6,757 nucleotides of DNA. It comes from Bryobacterales bacterium. GTDB taxonomy: Bacteria; Acidobacteriota; Terriglobia; Bryobacterales; Bryobacteraceae. The position numbers and the translations under genes were made by a program. This document shows, piece after piece, positions 1-5,722 of the stretch. Below the pieces are notes generated by a model. It saw only the letters and a list, made by a program, of their open reading frames with translations. It was not told where the DNA came from and did no database searches. Numbering within the stretch: the first letter of the stretch is position 1; each line of letters begins with the position of its first letter. Where the stretch lies: assembly GCA_030838885.1 (NCBI GenBank), contig JAUZEU010000004.1, positions 1 to 6,757 of the forward strand, written 5' to 3'.

Positions 1-2
1 AC

Positions 3-1616
3 ACCCATGAAGCACCAGGCGAAAAGGGTGTCGAAGCCACCGTTGTCAAGGTAACTCCCGACAAGGTCTTCTTCGATATCGGCCAGAAGATTGAAGGCGT
101 TCTGCTCGCCTCGCTGCTGCGCGATGAGAAAGGCCTTATTGAGGTCAAACCTGGAGATGTGGTCCATGTTGGCGTCAACGGCCGCAATGAGGAAGGGTTC
201 ATCGAGCTTTCGCTGATTAAAGTGGAGCGGCCGAAAGACTGGTCGGGCCTGCAGAAAGCATTCGACGAGAAGCTGACCATTTCGGGCGTTGTGACGCAGG
301 TGATCAAGGGCGGGCTGTCGGTCGATATCGGGATGAGGGCGTTCATGCCGGCCTCCCGTAGCGGCGCGCGGGACGTTCCTGAGATGCAGACGCTGGTGGG
401 GCAGGAGATTGCCTGCCGCATCATCAAGCTCGATACCGAAAAAGAAGATATCGTGGTCGACCGGCGCGTGGTGCTCGAAGAAGAGCGCGCGAAGGCGAAA
501 GAGTCGCGGTTTGGCGAACTGCAGGTGGGCACCGTTGTACACGGAACTGTCCGCAGTCTGCTGGATTACGGCGCATTTATCGACATTGGCGGCGTGGATG
601 GCATGCTGCATGTGGCCGACATTTCTCACGGGCGCGTGAACAAACCTGCCGATGTATTAACAATTGGCCAGGAACTGGATGTCAAAATCCTGAAGGTTGA
701 CGCGGGCAAGAGGCGCGTTTCTCTCGGGCTGAAGCAACTGGCTCCAGACCCTTGGACCACGGCTGAGGAAAAGTACCACGTGGGCGACCGCGTGAAGGGC
801 ACTGTGGCACGCGTGACGGATTTCGGCGCGTTTATCGAGTTGGAAGCGGGGCTGGACGGGCTGGTTCATCTCTCGGAGATGTCCTGGTCGAAGAAAGTTC
901 GGAAGCCAGGCGATCTGCTGAAACCGGGCGATACGGTGGAAGTAGTTGTTCTGGCTGTCAATCCGGCGGACAAGCGGATTTCGCTGGGACTGAAGCAGGC
1001 GCTGGGCGATCCGTGGGAAGAAGTCGAGAAGAAGTACGCGGTGGGCGCGATTGTGGAAGGTCCTGTCACGCAACTCAAGCAGTTTGGGGCTTTCGTGCAG
1101 GTGACTGAAGAAGTCGAAGGCATGATTCATGTCGGCGACATCGTACATGAGAAGCGCATCAACCATCCGCAGGATGAGTTGAAGGTGGGCCAGGTGGTCC
1201 GCGCCGTGGTGCTGGAGAACGATCGCGAAAAGCGCCGGTTGCGGCTTGGTCTGAAGCAACTGCAGCCAACCTCGCTCGATGAGTACATCACGGAGCACAA
1301 GGAAGGCGACGTGGTCACGGGCCGCGTGGCTGACGTGAAGGGCTATCGGGTCACGGTGGAACTGGGCGAAGGCGTCCAGGTGCACTTTAACGTGGCTCAA
1401 CCTGAGCAGAAGCAGGAGCAGCGGACCGCTTCAGTGGACGTTTCGGCGCTGTCCTCCATGCTGGCGAGCAAGTGGAAGGGCGGCGGAACGGGGCCATCGA
1501 CGGGTGGCGATTCCGCGCCGAAGCGGGAAGTTCCCAAGACAGGGCAGGTTCGTAGCTTCCGAATTACGAAACTGGACGCAGAGAAGAAGAAGATCGATCT
1601 GGAACTGGCGGAATAA
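3..1616 (+). CDS. rpsA: 30S ribosomal protein S1, N-terminus missing (partial)
   Basis: S1 binds mRNA on the 30S subunit and helps initiation on structured or weak Shine-Dalgarno leaders. The frame is open from base 3 to the TAA at 1614-1616 (537 residues). The GTG at 159 is inside domain 1 and is not the start, which lies left of the window. Six OB-fold S1 repeats are visible in fragment numbering: domain 1 at about 10-73 (VFFDIGQKIEGVL), domain 2 at 90-152, domain 3 at 173-244 (DYGAFIDIGGVDGMLHV), domain 4 at 257-331 (DFGAFIELEAGLDGLVHLSE), domain 5 at 344-419 (QFGAFVQVTEEVEGMIHV) and a diverged domain 6 at 431-537. Domains 3-5 each end in an LGLKQ motif, as in classical bacterial S1. Domain 6 is split by a Gln/Ser/Gly-rich insert of about 50 residues (464-513) before its last strand (SFRITKLDAEKKKIDLELAE). 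Probably about 30 N-terminal residues are missing. The family assignment is secure. Confidence 0.96.
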   Translation, partial: THEAPGEKGVEATVVKVTPDKVFFDIGQKIEGVLLASLLRDEKGLIEVKPGDVVHVGVNGRNEEGFIELSLIKVERPKDWSGLQKAFDEKLTISGVVTQVIKGGLSVDIGMRAFMPASRSGARDVPEMQTLVGQEIACRIIKLDTEKEDIVVDRRVVLEEERAKAKESRFGELQVGTVVHGTVRSLLDYGAFIDIGGVDGMLHVADISHGRVNKPADVLTIGQELDVKILKVDAGKRRVSLGLKQLAPDPWTTAEEKYHVGDRVKGTVARVTDFGAFIELEAGLDGLVHLSEMSWSKKVRKPGDLLKPGDTVEVVVLAVNPADKRISLGLKQALGDPWEEVEKKYAVGAIVEGPVTQLKQFGAFVQVTEEVEGMIHVGDIVHEKRINHPQDELKVGQVVRAVVLENDREKRRLRLGLKQLQPTSLDEYITEHKEGDVVTGRVADVKGYRVTVELGEGVQVHFNVAQPEQKQEQRTASVDVSALSSMLASKWKGGGTGPSTGGDSAPKREVPKTGQVRSFRITKLDAEKKKIDLELAE

Positions 1617-1625
1617 AGGCTTTGC

Positions 1626-1655
1626 GAGCGCTTCCTCAGGCGAGGGAGCGCTTTG
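1626..1655 (+). terminator. Stem-loop terminator after rpsA
   Basis: An 11-bp stem pairs 1627-1637 (AGCGCTTCCTC) with 1642-1652 (GAGGGAGCGCT). It contains one G-U wobble and closes on a four-base AGGC loop. The run that follows is TTTGCTT, a short and imperfect T-tract. The hairpin begins 10 bases after the rpsA stop, the usual place for an intrinsic terminator. On the minus strand the stem is followed by CGCAAAG, so it should work mainly for rpsA. The stop codon of the convergent DinB gene (1636-1638) falls at the apex, so the two 3' ends overlap. Confidence 0.7.
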
Positions 1656-2154
1656 CTTCGGTAATCTGGTCCGCATGTCTGCGTGGGTGTACCGCCATAA
1701 TCAGCAACAATTCATAACCGTTTACCGGCCCGAATAACGGATGGGCCGCCGTGATGCGAAACAGGTCGGATTCGGTTTCTTTCGCAAAACGAATCGTTTG
1801 TTCCCGTGCTACCGCGAACTGGTTCAGGGCCTCGCTGACATTGGCGAAGCGCCCGGTCGGTTGCGCCCGTTCCGGGCTTTTCCGCGGATTTTCGCGGCTG
1901 GTCGCTCCCAACCTGATCATCGCCTCCCTCTCAGGGTTTTCCAGGGACACATCCACCGGCGTGGCTGCATTTAGCAGGCGGAACATCCCGTTCTCGGCAA
2001 TCGCTACGTGCTCGATTATCTGAAAGACCGACCATCTGTCCGGTCCTGGAGTTACGGCAATGTGCTCCGAAGGAACCGCGGAGACTGCGGCGTGAAAACA
2101 CTCGCAGCTTTCTTCGAGAATTCTCACGATTTCGGCTCTGCGCTCGGGCGACAT
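1636..2154 (-). CDS. DinB-superfamily (DinB/YfiT-like) putative metal-dependent protein
   Basis: This 172-residue protein has the size and motif order of the DinB four-helix-bundle superfamily. WSVFQIIEHVAIAE (41-54) carries the first histidine, H49. VHPRRHADQI near the C-terminus carries H156 and H160 in an HxxxH spacing. Together these form the usual three-histidine metal site. Family members include damage-induced proteins and thiol-dependent (bacillithiol, mycothiol, glutathione) transferases or hydrolases, and the exact reaction cannot be read from sequence. There is no signal peptide, so it is probably cytoplasmic. The ATG at 2154 is the only ATG after an in-frame TGA 33 bases upstream, and it has no clear Shine-Dalgarno sequence. 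The gene is convergent with rpsA and divergent from the SMP-30-type gene. It is the only minus-strand gene here. The fold assignment is good; function is unknown. Confidence 0.85.
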   Translation of the reverse strand: MSPERRAEIVRILEESCECFHAAVSAVPSEHIAVTPGPDRWSVFQIIEHVAIAENGMFRLLNAATPVDVSLENPEREAMIRLGATSRENPRKSPERAQPTGRFANVSEALNQFAVAREQTIRFAKETESDLFRITAAHPLFGPVNGYELLLIMAVHPRRHADQITEAKRSLA

Positions 2155-2186
2155 GTTGATAAGCTTAACAGCGCTCAGGATAACTC
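2155..2186. promoter_or_regulatory. 32-bp divergent intergenic gap (DinB / SMP-30-type genes)
   Basis: The start codons of two divergent genes are only 32 bp apart, so each promoter must lie largely inside the other gene's 5' coding region. For the plus-strand gene, AGGA at 2177-2180 sits 6 bases before the ATG at 2187 and is a good Shine-Dalgarno site. The minus-strand gene shows no comparable site. An 8-bp palindrome, TAAGCTTA, lies at 2160-2167. I cannot name a transcription-factor site here. Confidence 0.4.
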
Positions 2187-3161
2187 ATGAAACGTTGCAT
2201 AATCCTTCTCGCCTGCACGCCCGTACTATCGCTTAACGCCGCCGAAAAAATCACTACCGCAGCTCCGAAACTGATCGTCGAAGCGGGCGCGAGGGAAGGC
2301 CCGTCGTGGGACCCCGGCACCGGGTATCTGTACTTTGTCTCGGGAAACAATGTGAACCGTCTGAAGCCGGAGGGCGACGCGAAGCTGGAGGCTTTCCGCA
2401 CGGACGCGCCGGGCGCCAACGGCACGCTGATCGATCCGGAGAGTCGTGTGCTCGTCTGTGAAGCCGGGGGCCGGCGGGTGACGCGGACGGAAAAAGATGG
2501 CACGCTTACCGTGCTGGCCGACAGTTTCGAAGGCAGGAAGCTGAACTCGCCCAACGATCTTTCGCTTGATTCCAAGGGCCGCATCTACTTTACTGACCCT
2601 CGCTATGGCCGGACCGACACGATGGAGATCCGCGATAGTGCGGGAAAACCAGTGGAGGGCGTGTACAGGATTGATGCGCCTGGTAAGATCACGCGGATTC
2701 TGACCCATGAAGTGGAACGCCCGAACGGGATTTTGGTGTCGCCCGGCGACCGCTACCTCTATGTCGCGGATAACTACAACAACCGCGTAGGCGGCCCGCG
2801 CAAGCTTTACCGGTTCGATTTGAAGGCGGACGGCACGGTTGATGGAGCCAGCCGCAAGCTGATTTTCGACTGGAAGGGCGCCCGTGGTCCGGACGGGTTC
2901 AAGATGGACCGGAAGGGCCGCCTGTATGTGGCTGCGGGGCGGAATAAGGCGAACGACTTTGAGACTGCGGATGAGTTTAAGGGCGGGGTTTATATCCTGT
3001 CCCCGGAAGGCAAGCAGCTGGAATTCATTCCGTTTCCGAAGGATGAAACGACCAACTGTGCTTTTGGGGGCAAGGATCTGAAAACCTTGTTTGTTACGAC
3101 TGGCGATCAGTTGTGGAGTGTGCGGGTGGGAACGCCGGGAAGAATCAGCGCTCAGAAGTAG
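2187..3161 (+). CDS. Exported SMP-30/gluconolactonase/LRE-family protein
   Basis: A six-bladed beta-propeller hydrolase of the SMP-30/regucalcin/gluconolactonase family, 324 residues. Many relatives open sugar lactones using one divalent metal. The conserved site residues are all visible: E37 in REGPSWDP, N123 in SPNDLSLD, N180 in ERPNGILVSP and D236 in GPDGFKMD. They correspond to the metal and substrate ligands of regucalcin. The N-terminus MKRCIILLACTPVLSLNA is a short Sec signal peptide with likely cleavage near residues 18-19, so the enzyme should act in the periplasm or outside. LLAC at 7-10 resembles a lipobox but lies too close to the N-terminus to be convincing. The signal peptide and the AGGA site 6 bases upstream support the ATG at 2187. 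It has no same-strand partner within 249 bp. The natural substrate is unknown; a sugar lactone is the default guess, but arylesterase or phosphotriesterase-like activity also occurs in the family. Confidence 0.88.
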   Translation: MKRCIILLACTPVLSLNAAEKITTAAPKLIVEAGAREGPSWDPGTGYLYFVSGNNVNRLKPEGDAKLEAFRTDAPGANGTLIDPESRVLVCEAGGRRVTRTEKDGTLTVLADSFEGRKLNSPNDLSLDSKGRIYFTDPRYGRTDTMEIRDSAGKPVEGVYRIDAPGKITRILTHEVERPNGILVSPGDRYLYVADNYNNRVGGPRKLYRFDLKADGTVDGASRKLIFDWKGARGPDGFKMDRKGRLYVAAGRNKANDFETADEFKGGVYILSPEGKQLEFIPFPKDETTNCAFGGKDLKTLFVTTGDQLWSVRVGTPGRISAQK

Positions 3162-3410
3162 AGCAAACTCAAGCCAGATGACTGAGCGCGCCACCCCTTG
3201 CCACGGCACTCTCCCCCGAGATCTACCGCCGGAATCACGCGCCAGCCAATCCGTCTGACCCTGTTGTAACTTGAGAAGGGCAGCTTGCGCCAGCGCTAAA
3301 CGCGGGTGATGGAAGGCATTTCAACAGCTTTTATCTACTGTGGAATAGGCACTTTAGAGGGCGCGAGCGTGGGAAGTCTGTGGAAGATCTGTGCATAAAA
3401 CAGGGGGCGC
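3162..3410. other. Intergenic region upstream of the NagA-like gene
   Basis: This 249-bp stretch is the largest non-coding gap in the window. No RNA gene, strong terminator hairpin or confident sigma-70 promoter is evident. The best promoter-like pair is TTGAGA (3271-3276) with GCTAAA (3295-3300), which is weak. The 3' third is more AT-rich and holds repeated CTGTG words at 3338, 3378 and 3389, with DnaA-box-like sequences described separately. AGGGGG at 3402-3407 is the likely ribosome-binding site for the next gene. Confidence 0.6.
3390..3398 (-). promoter_or_regulatory. DnaA-box-like nonamer
   Basis: On the minus strand these nine bases read TTATGCACA, a full match to the relaxed DnaA-box consensus TTATNCACA. 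Three weaker relatives, each with two mismatches, lie just upstream: TTATCTACT at 3331-3339, and TGTGGAATA at 3339-3347 and TGTGGAAGA at 3379-3387 (reverse orientation). The site lies 12 bases before the NagA-like start codon. Whether DnaA binds here is unknown. No dnaA, dnaN or other origin-linked gene is in the window. Confidence 0.3.
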
Positions 3411-4559
3411 ATGAAGTGTTCGGGCGTGAATGTGGCGACAGGGCAGCCTGTCTCGGTCGAGTTCGATCAAATGATCCGGGAAGTTCGGCCGGTGGAAGAA
3501 GCCGGGCTGGAGGGTGCCGAGGTCGATACGGACGTCTGGATTGCTCCCGGCTTCGTCGACATTCAGGTGAACGGTTTCGCCGGCATTGATTTCAATAATC
3601 CGCAAGCCTCCCTGGATGACATTTCCAAAGCTCTGGAAATGATTCTTTCGACAGGGGTCACGCGCTGCCTGCCAACGGTTATTACAGGCGGCCCCGATGA
3701 GATGGTCGCGTGCCTTAGAAACCTGCGGCGAGCCCAGCTGGAGGTGCCACACCGCCAGGCGATTGCGGGCTTCCATGTGGAGGGTCCGTTTATCGGTCCG
3801 GAAGACGGACCGAGGGGCGCGCACCCGCACAAGTGGGTGCGGCCGCCCAGTCTTTTTGAATACCAACGGTGGCAGGAGGCAACGGAGGGCAACATCCGGC
3901 TGGTGACAGTGTCGCCGCACTGGCCTGAGGCTGCGGACTGGATCTCAAGGGTCGTGAAGGATGGTGTGGCTGTGTCAATAGGGCATACCGGAGCCTCTGC
4001 CGCCGAAATCTCCGCTGCGGTGGATGCGGGCGCAACGCTCTCCACACATCTGGGTAACGGCGCGCACGTGGTGATGCGGCGGCATCCGAATTATCTTTGG
4101 GATCAGCTTGCGGAAGACCGGCTGAGTGCGAGCTTTATCGTGGACGGCATTCACCTGGGCAGCGCTTTTCTGCGGACTGCATTGCGCGCCAAGACCGTCC
4201 AGAGGACCGTACTGGTGACTGACGCATCCGCGCCGGCGGGAGCAGCGCCCGGGAGATATCACCTGGGAGAAGCCGAAGCGGACTACCTGCCTGATGGCCG
4301 CGTGGTGCTGGCGGGCACCGATAAACTCGCGGGTTCCGGGTTGAAGATGAACCACGGGGTGGCCAACATGGTTCACCTGGGCGGGATCACCCTGCGGGAT
4401 GCGGTGCAGACCGCGACGGTGAATCCTGCGCGCATTATTCAACTGGAAGGGCGCATGCGCGGGCTGCAGGAAGGCGAGCGCGGCGACGTGGTGCTGTTCC
4501 GGATGAACGCTACGGTAGAAGTAGTTGCGGTTTATCTCGACGGCGAACTCGTGGGGTGA
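3411..4559 (+). CDS. nagA: NagA-family amidohydrolase (N-acetylglucosamine-6-phosphate deacetylase-like)
   Basis: A 382-residue TIM-barrel amidohydrolase. NagA removes acetate from N-acetylglucosamine-6-phosphate in the cytoplasm, feeding amino-sugar catabolism and cell-wall recycling. PGFVDIQVNG (46-55) has the QxN form at the first barrel strand, as in E. coli NagA, instead of the HxH of most amidohydrolases. The likely metal ligands are E124 (FHVEGPF), H192 (SIGHTGA) and H213 (STHLGNGAH). H248 (VDGIHL) should contact substrate and D271 (LVTDASAPAG) should be the catalytic acid/base. The THLGNGAH and RRHPNYLWDQL stretches (212-233) differ from the HLFNAM-type segment of E. coli NagA, so this is a divergent subfamily and substrate identity is less certain. 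The ATG is fixed by an in-frame TAA at 3396-3398 and by AGGGGG at 3402-3407. The next gene starts 17 bp after the stop. No amino-sugar kinase, deaminase or transporter is in view. Confidence 0.82.
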   Translation: MKCSGVNVATGQPVSVEFDQMIREVRPVEEAGLEGAEVDTDVWIAPGFVDIQVNGFAGIDFNNPQASLDDISKALEMILSTGVTRCLPTVITGGPDEMVACLRNLRRAQLEVPHRQAIAGFHVEGPFIGPEDGPRGAHPHKWVRPPSLFEYQRWQEATEGNIRLVTVSPHWPEAADWISRVVKDGVAVSIGHTGASAAEISAAVDAGATLSTHLGNGAHVVMRRHPNYLWDQLAEDRLSASFIVDGIHLGSAFLRTALRAKTVQRTVLVTDASAPAGAAPGRYHLGEAEADYLPDGRVVLAGTDKLAGSGLKMNHGVANMVHLGGITLRDAVQTATVNPARIIQLEGRMRGLQEGERGDVVLFRMNATVEVVAVYLDGELVG

Positions 4560-4565
4560 AGTTGC

Positions 4566-4571
4566 AATAAT
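4566..4571 (+). promoter_or_regulatory. Possible -10 hexamer for a leaderless transcript
   Basis: AATAAT matches the sigma-70 -10 consensus at five of six bases and would place the transcription start near 4577-4579, on or beside the GTG start of the acyl-CoA dehydrogenase gene. That gene lacks a well-spaced Shine-Dalgarno sequence, as leaderless genes do. No good -35 hexamer is seen at 16-18 bp spacing, so this is only a weak candidate. Confidence 0.2.
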
Positions 4572-4590
4572 CAAACGTGGATTTTGATTA
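4568..4590. repeat. Inverted repeat enclosing the acyl-CoA dehydrogenase start codon
   Basis: Perfect 8-bp arms, TAATCAAA at 4568-4575 and TTTGATTA at 4583-4590, flank a 7-base spacer. The GTG start codon (4577-4579) lies in that spacer. In RNA this would be an AT-rich hairpin with the start codon in its loop. In DNA it has the look of an operator for a dimeric repressor. The arms are directly visible; any function is inferred. Confidence 0.4.
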
Positions 4591-5719
4591 CACTCCGGAG
4601 CAAATTCAACTGCGTCGTGAGGTTCGCGAATTCGCCGCTGCCGAGATCGCCCCTCGTGTTATGGAGTGGGACGAGAACCAGACGTTCCCGCTCGAGGTAA
4701 TCAAAGAGCTCGGAAAACTTGGGTATATGGGTGCGATCTTCCCGGAGGAGTATGGGGGAGCAGGGCTCGGGTACGTCGAATATTCCATCATCATTGAAGA
4801 GTTGTCCCGCGTGGATGGCTCAGTGGGCATTATCGTCGCCGCGCACACGTCGCTTTGTTCCAATCACATTTACAAGGCTGGGTCGGAGGAGCAGAAGCAG
4901 AAGTATCTGACAAAGCTGACCTCCGGTGAATGGATTGGCTGCTGGTCGCTGACGGAGCCTGAAGCGGGGTCGGATGCGGCAGGCACCCGCACAACTGCGG
5001 TGCGCGATGGCGGGTGTTGGGTGTTGAACGGGGCCAAGACCTTCACCACCAATGCCCACTACGCTGATGTTTGTATTGGCATGGCGATGACGGATCGTAC
5101 GGCCGCCCGCCACGGCATTTCGGCGTTCATTCTGGAAGCGGGGATGCCTGGGTTCCGCGCGGGCAAGAAGGAAAATAAGCTTGGTTTACGCGCCAGTGAT
5201 ACGGGCGAAGTGATCTTTACCGATTGCCGGCTCCCCGAGAGCCAGCTGTTGGGCAAGCAGGGCGAGGGTTTTGTGGACAGTCTGCGCATTCTCGACGGAG
5301 GGCGCGTTTCGATTGCCGCGCTTTCTATCGGGATGGCGCAGGGTGCTTACGATGCGGCGCTTAAGTACTCGAAGATGCGGAAGCAGTTCGGGCGGCCGGT
5401 GTCGGAGTTTCAGGCGATTCAGCACAAGCTGGTGGATATGGCGATGAAGATTGACGCGTCGAGGCTGCTGACTTACAGGGCCGCGCAGATGATCAATGCG
5501 GGGAAGCGCGTGACCCGCGAATCCGCCATGGCCAAGCTCTTCTCTTCGGAGGCGGCGGTCTGGATTGCAAACGAGGCGGTGCAGATTCACGGCGGGTATG
5601 GGTTCATCAAAGACTATCCGGTGGAGAAGTTTTATCGCGACGTGAAGCTGTGCACGATTGGCGAGGGCACCAGTGAGATTCAGCGCCTGGTAATCGCGCG
5701 GCAGTTACTGAAGGATTAG
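4577..5719 (+). CDS. Acyl-CoA dehydrogenase, short-chain/butyryl-CoA type
   Basis: An FAD flavoenzyme of 380 residues, the standard length for short- and branched-chain acyl-CoA dehydrogenases. It forms the alpha,beta double bond of acyl-CoA and passes electrons to electron-transfer flavoprotein. Landmarks in order: N-terminal helical domain (1-120); flavin-contacting CWSLTEPEAGSD (122-133); KLGLRAS (201-207); RKQFGRPVSEFQAIQ (268-282); QIHGGYGFIKDYPVEKFYRD (336-355); and GEGTSEIQ (362-369). E363 is the expected catalytic base, in the position used by short- and medium-chain enzymes. The GTG start is forced: an in-frame TAA lies at 4568-4570 and the next Met is residue 29. No good Shine-Dalgarno sequence precedes it; GGTGAAG at 4555-4561 is too far away. 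The fusion gene downstream begins 3 bp after this stop, which points to oxidation of a branched or short acyl-CoA en route to propionyl- or methylmalonyl-CoA. Exact chain preference is not determinable. Confidence 0.93.
   Translation: MDFDYTPEQIQLRREVREFAAAEIAPRVMEWDENQTFPLEVIKELGKLGYMGAIFPEEYGGAGLGYVEYSIIIEELSRVDGSVGIIVAAHTSLCSNHIYKAGSEEQKQKYLTKLTSGEWIGCWSLTEPEAGSDAAGTRTTAVRDGGCWVLNGAKTFTTNAHYADVCIGMAMTDRTAARHGISAFILEAGMPGFRAGKKENKLGLRASDTGEVIFTDCRLPESQLLGKQGEGFVDSLRILDGGRVSIAALSIGMAQGAYDAALKYSKMRKQFGRPVSEFQAIQHKLVDMAMKIDASRLLTYRAAQMINAGKRVTRESAMAKLFSSEAAVWIANEAVQIHGGYGFIKDYPVEKFYRDVKLCTIGEGTSEIQRLVIARQLLKD
5711..5715 (+). promoter_or_regulatory. Ribosome-binding site for the GTPase-epimerase gene
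   Basis: AAGGA lies inside the last codons of the acyl-CoA dehydrogenase gene, 7 bases before GTG 5723. It supports that GTG as the start and suggests translational coupling, since the upstream stop (5717-5719) lies between the site and the start. Confidence 0.6.
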
Positions 5720-5722
5720 CGG

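Noticed and set aside
159..161. GTG as a start codon for rpsA.
   Set aside because: The frame is open upstream to the window edge and encodes S1 domain 1 (EATVVKV, VFFDIGQKIEG) before this codon.
657..1400. Open frame of 247 codons on the minus strand within rpsA.
   Set aside because: It lies wholly inside conserved S1 repeats and its composition is typical of antisense translation in GC-rich genes.
2156..2184. TTGATA (2156-2161) and GATAAC (2179-2184) at 17-bp spacing, resembling a sigma-70 promoter.
   Set aside because: Transcription would begin near 2191, inside the SMP-30-type gene and after its ATG. The signal peptide and Shine-Dalgarno site support that ATG as the true start.
2187..2216. 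Lipobox-like LLAC at residues 7-10 of the SMP-30-type protein.
   Set aside because: Only nine residues precede the cysteine, too few for a normal lipoprotein signal, and hydrophobic sequence continues past it to a better Sec cleavage site.
2226..3209. Open frame of 327 codons on the minus strand across the SMP-30-type gene.
   Set aside because: It has no family motif or signal, and the opposite strand carries all four conserved propeller residues. It is a shadow of the real gene.
3178..3258. A 26-codon frame starting ATGACTGAG just after the SMP-30-type gene.
   Set aside because: It has no ribosome-binding site and no recognisable features; chance is the simplest explanation.
3309..3398. 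A 29-codon reading frame ending 12 bases before the NagA-like start, a possible leader peptide.
   Set aside because: It has only a weak GGGTG upstream, no regulatory codon run and no attenuator hairpin. A frame this short is expected by chance in the gap.
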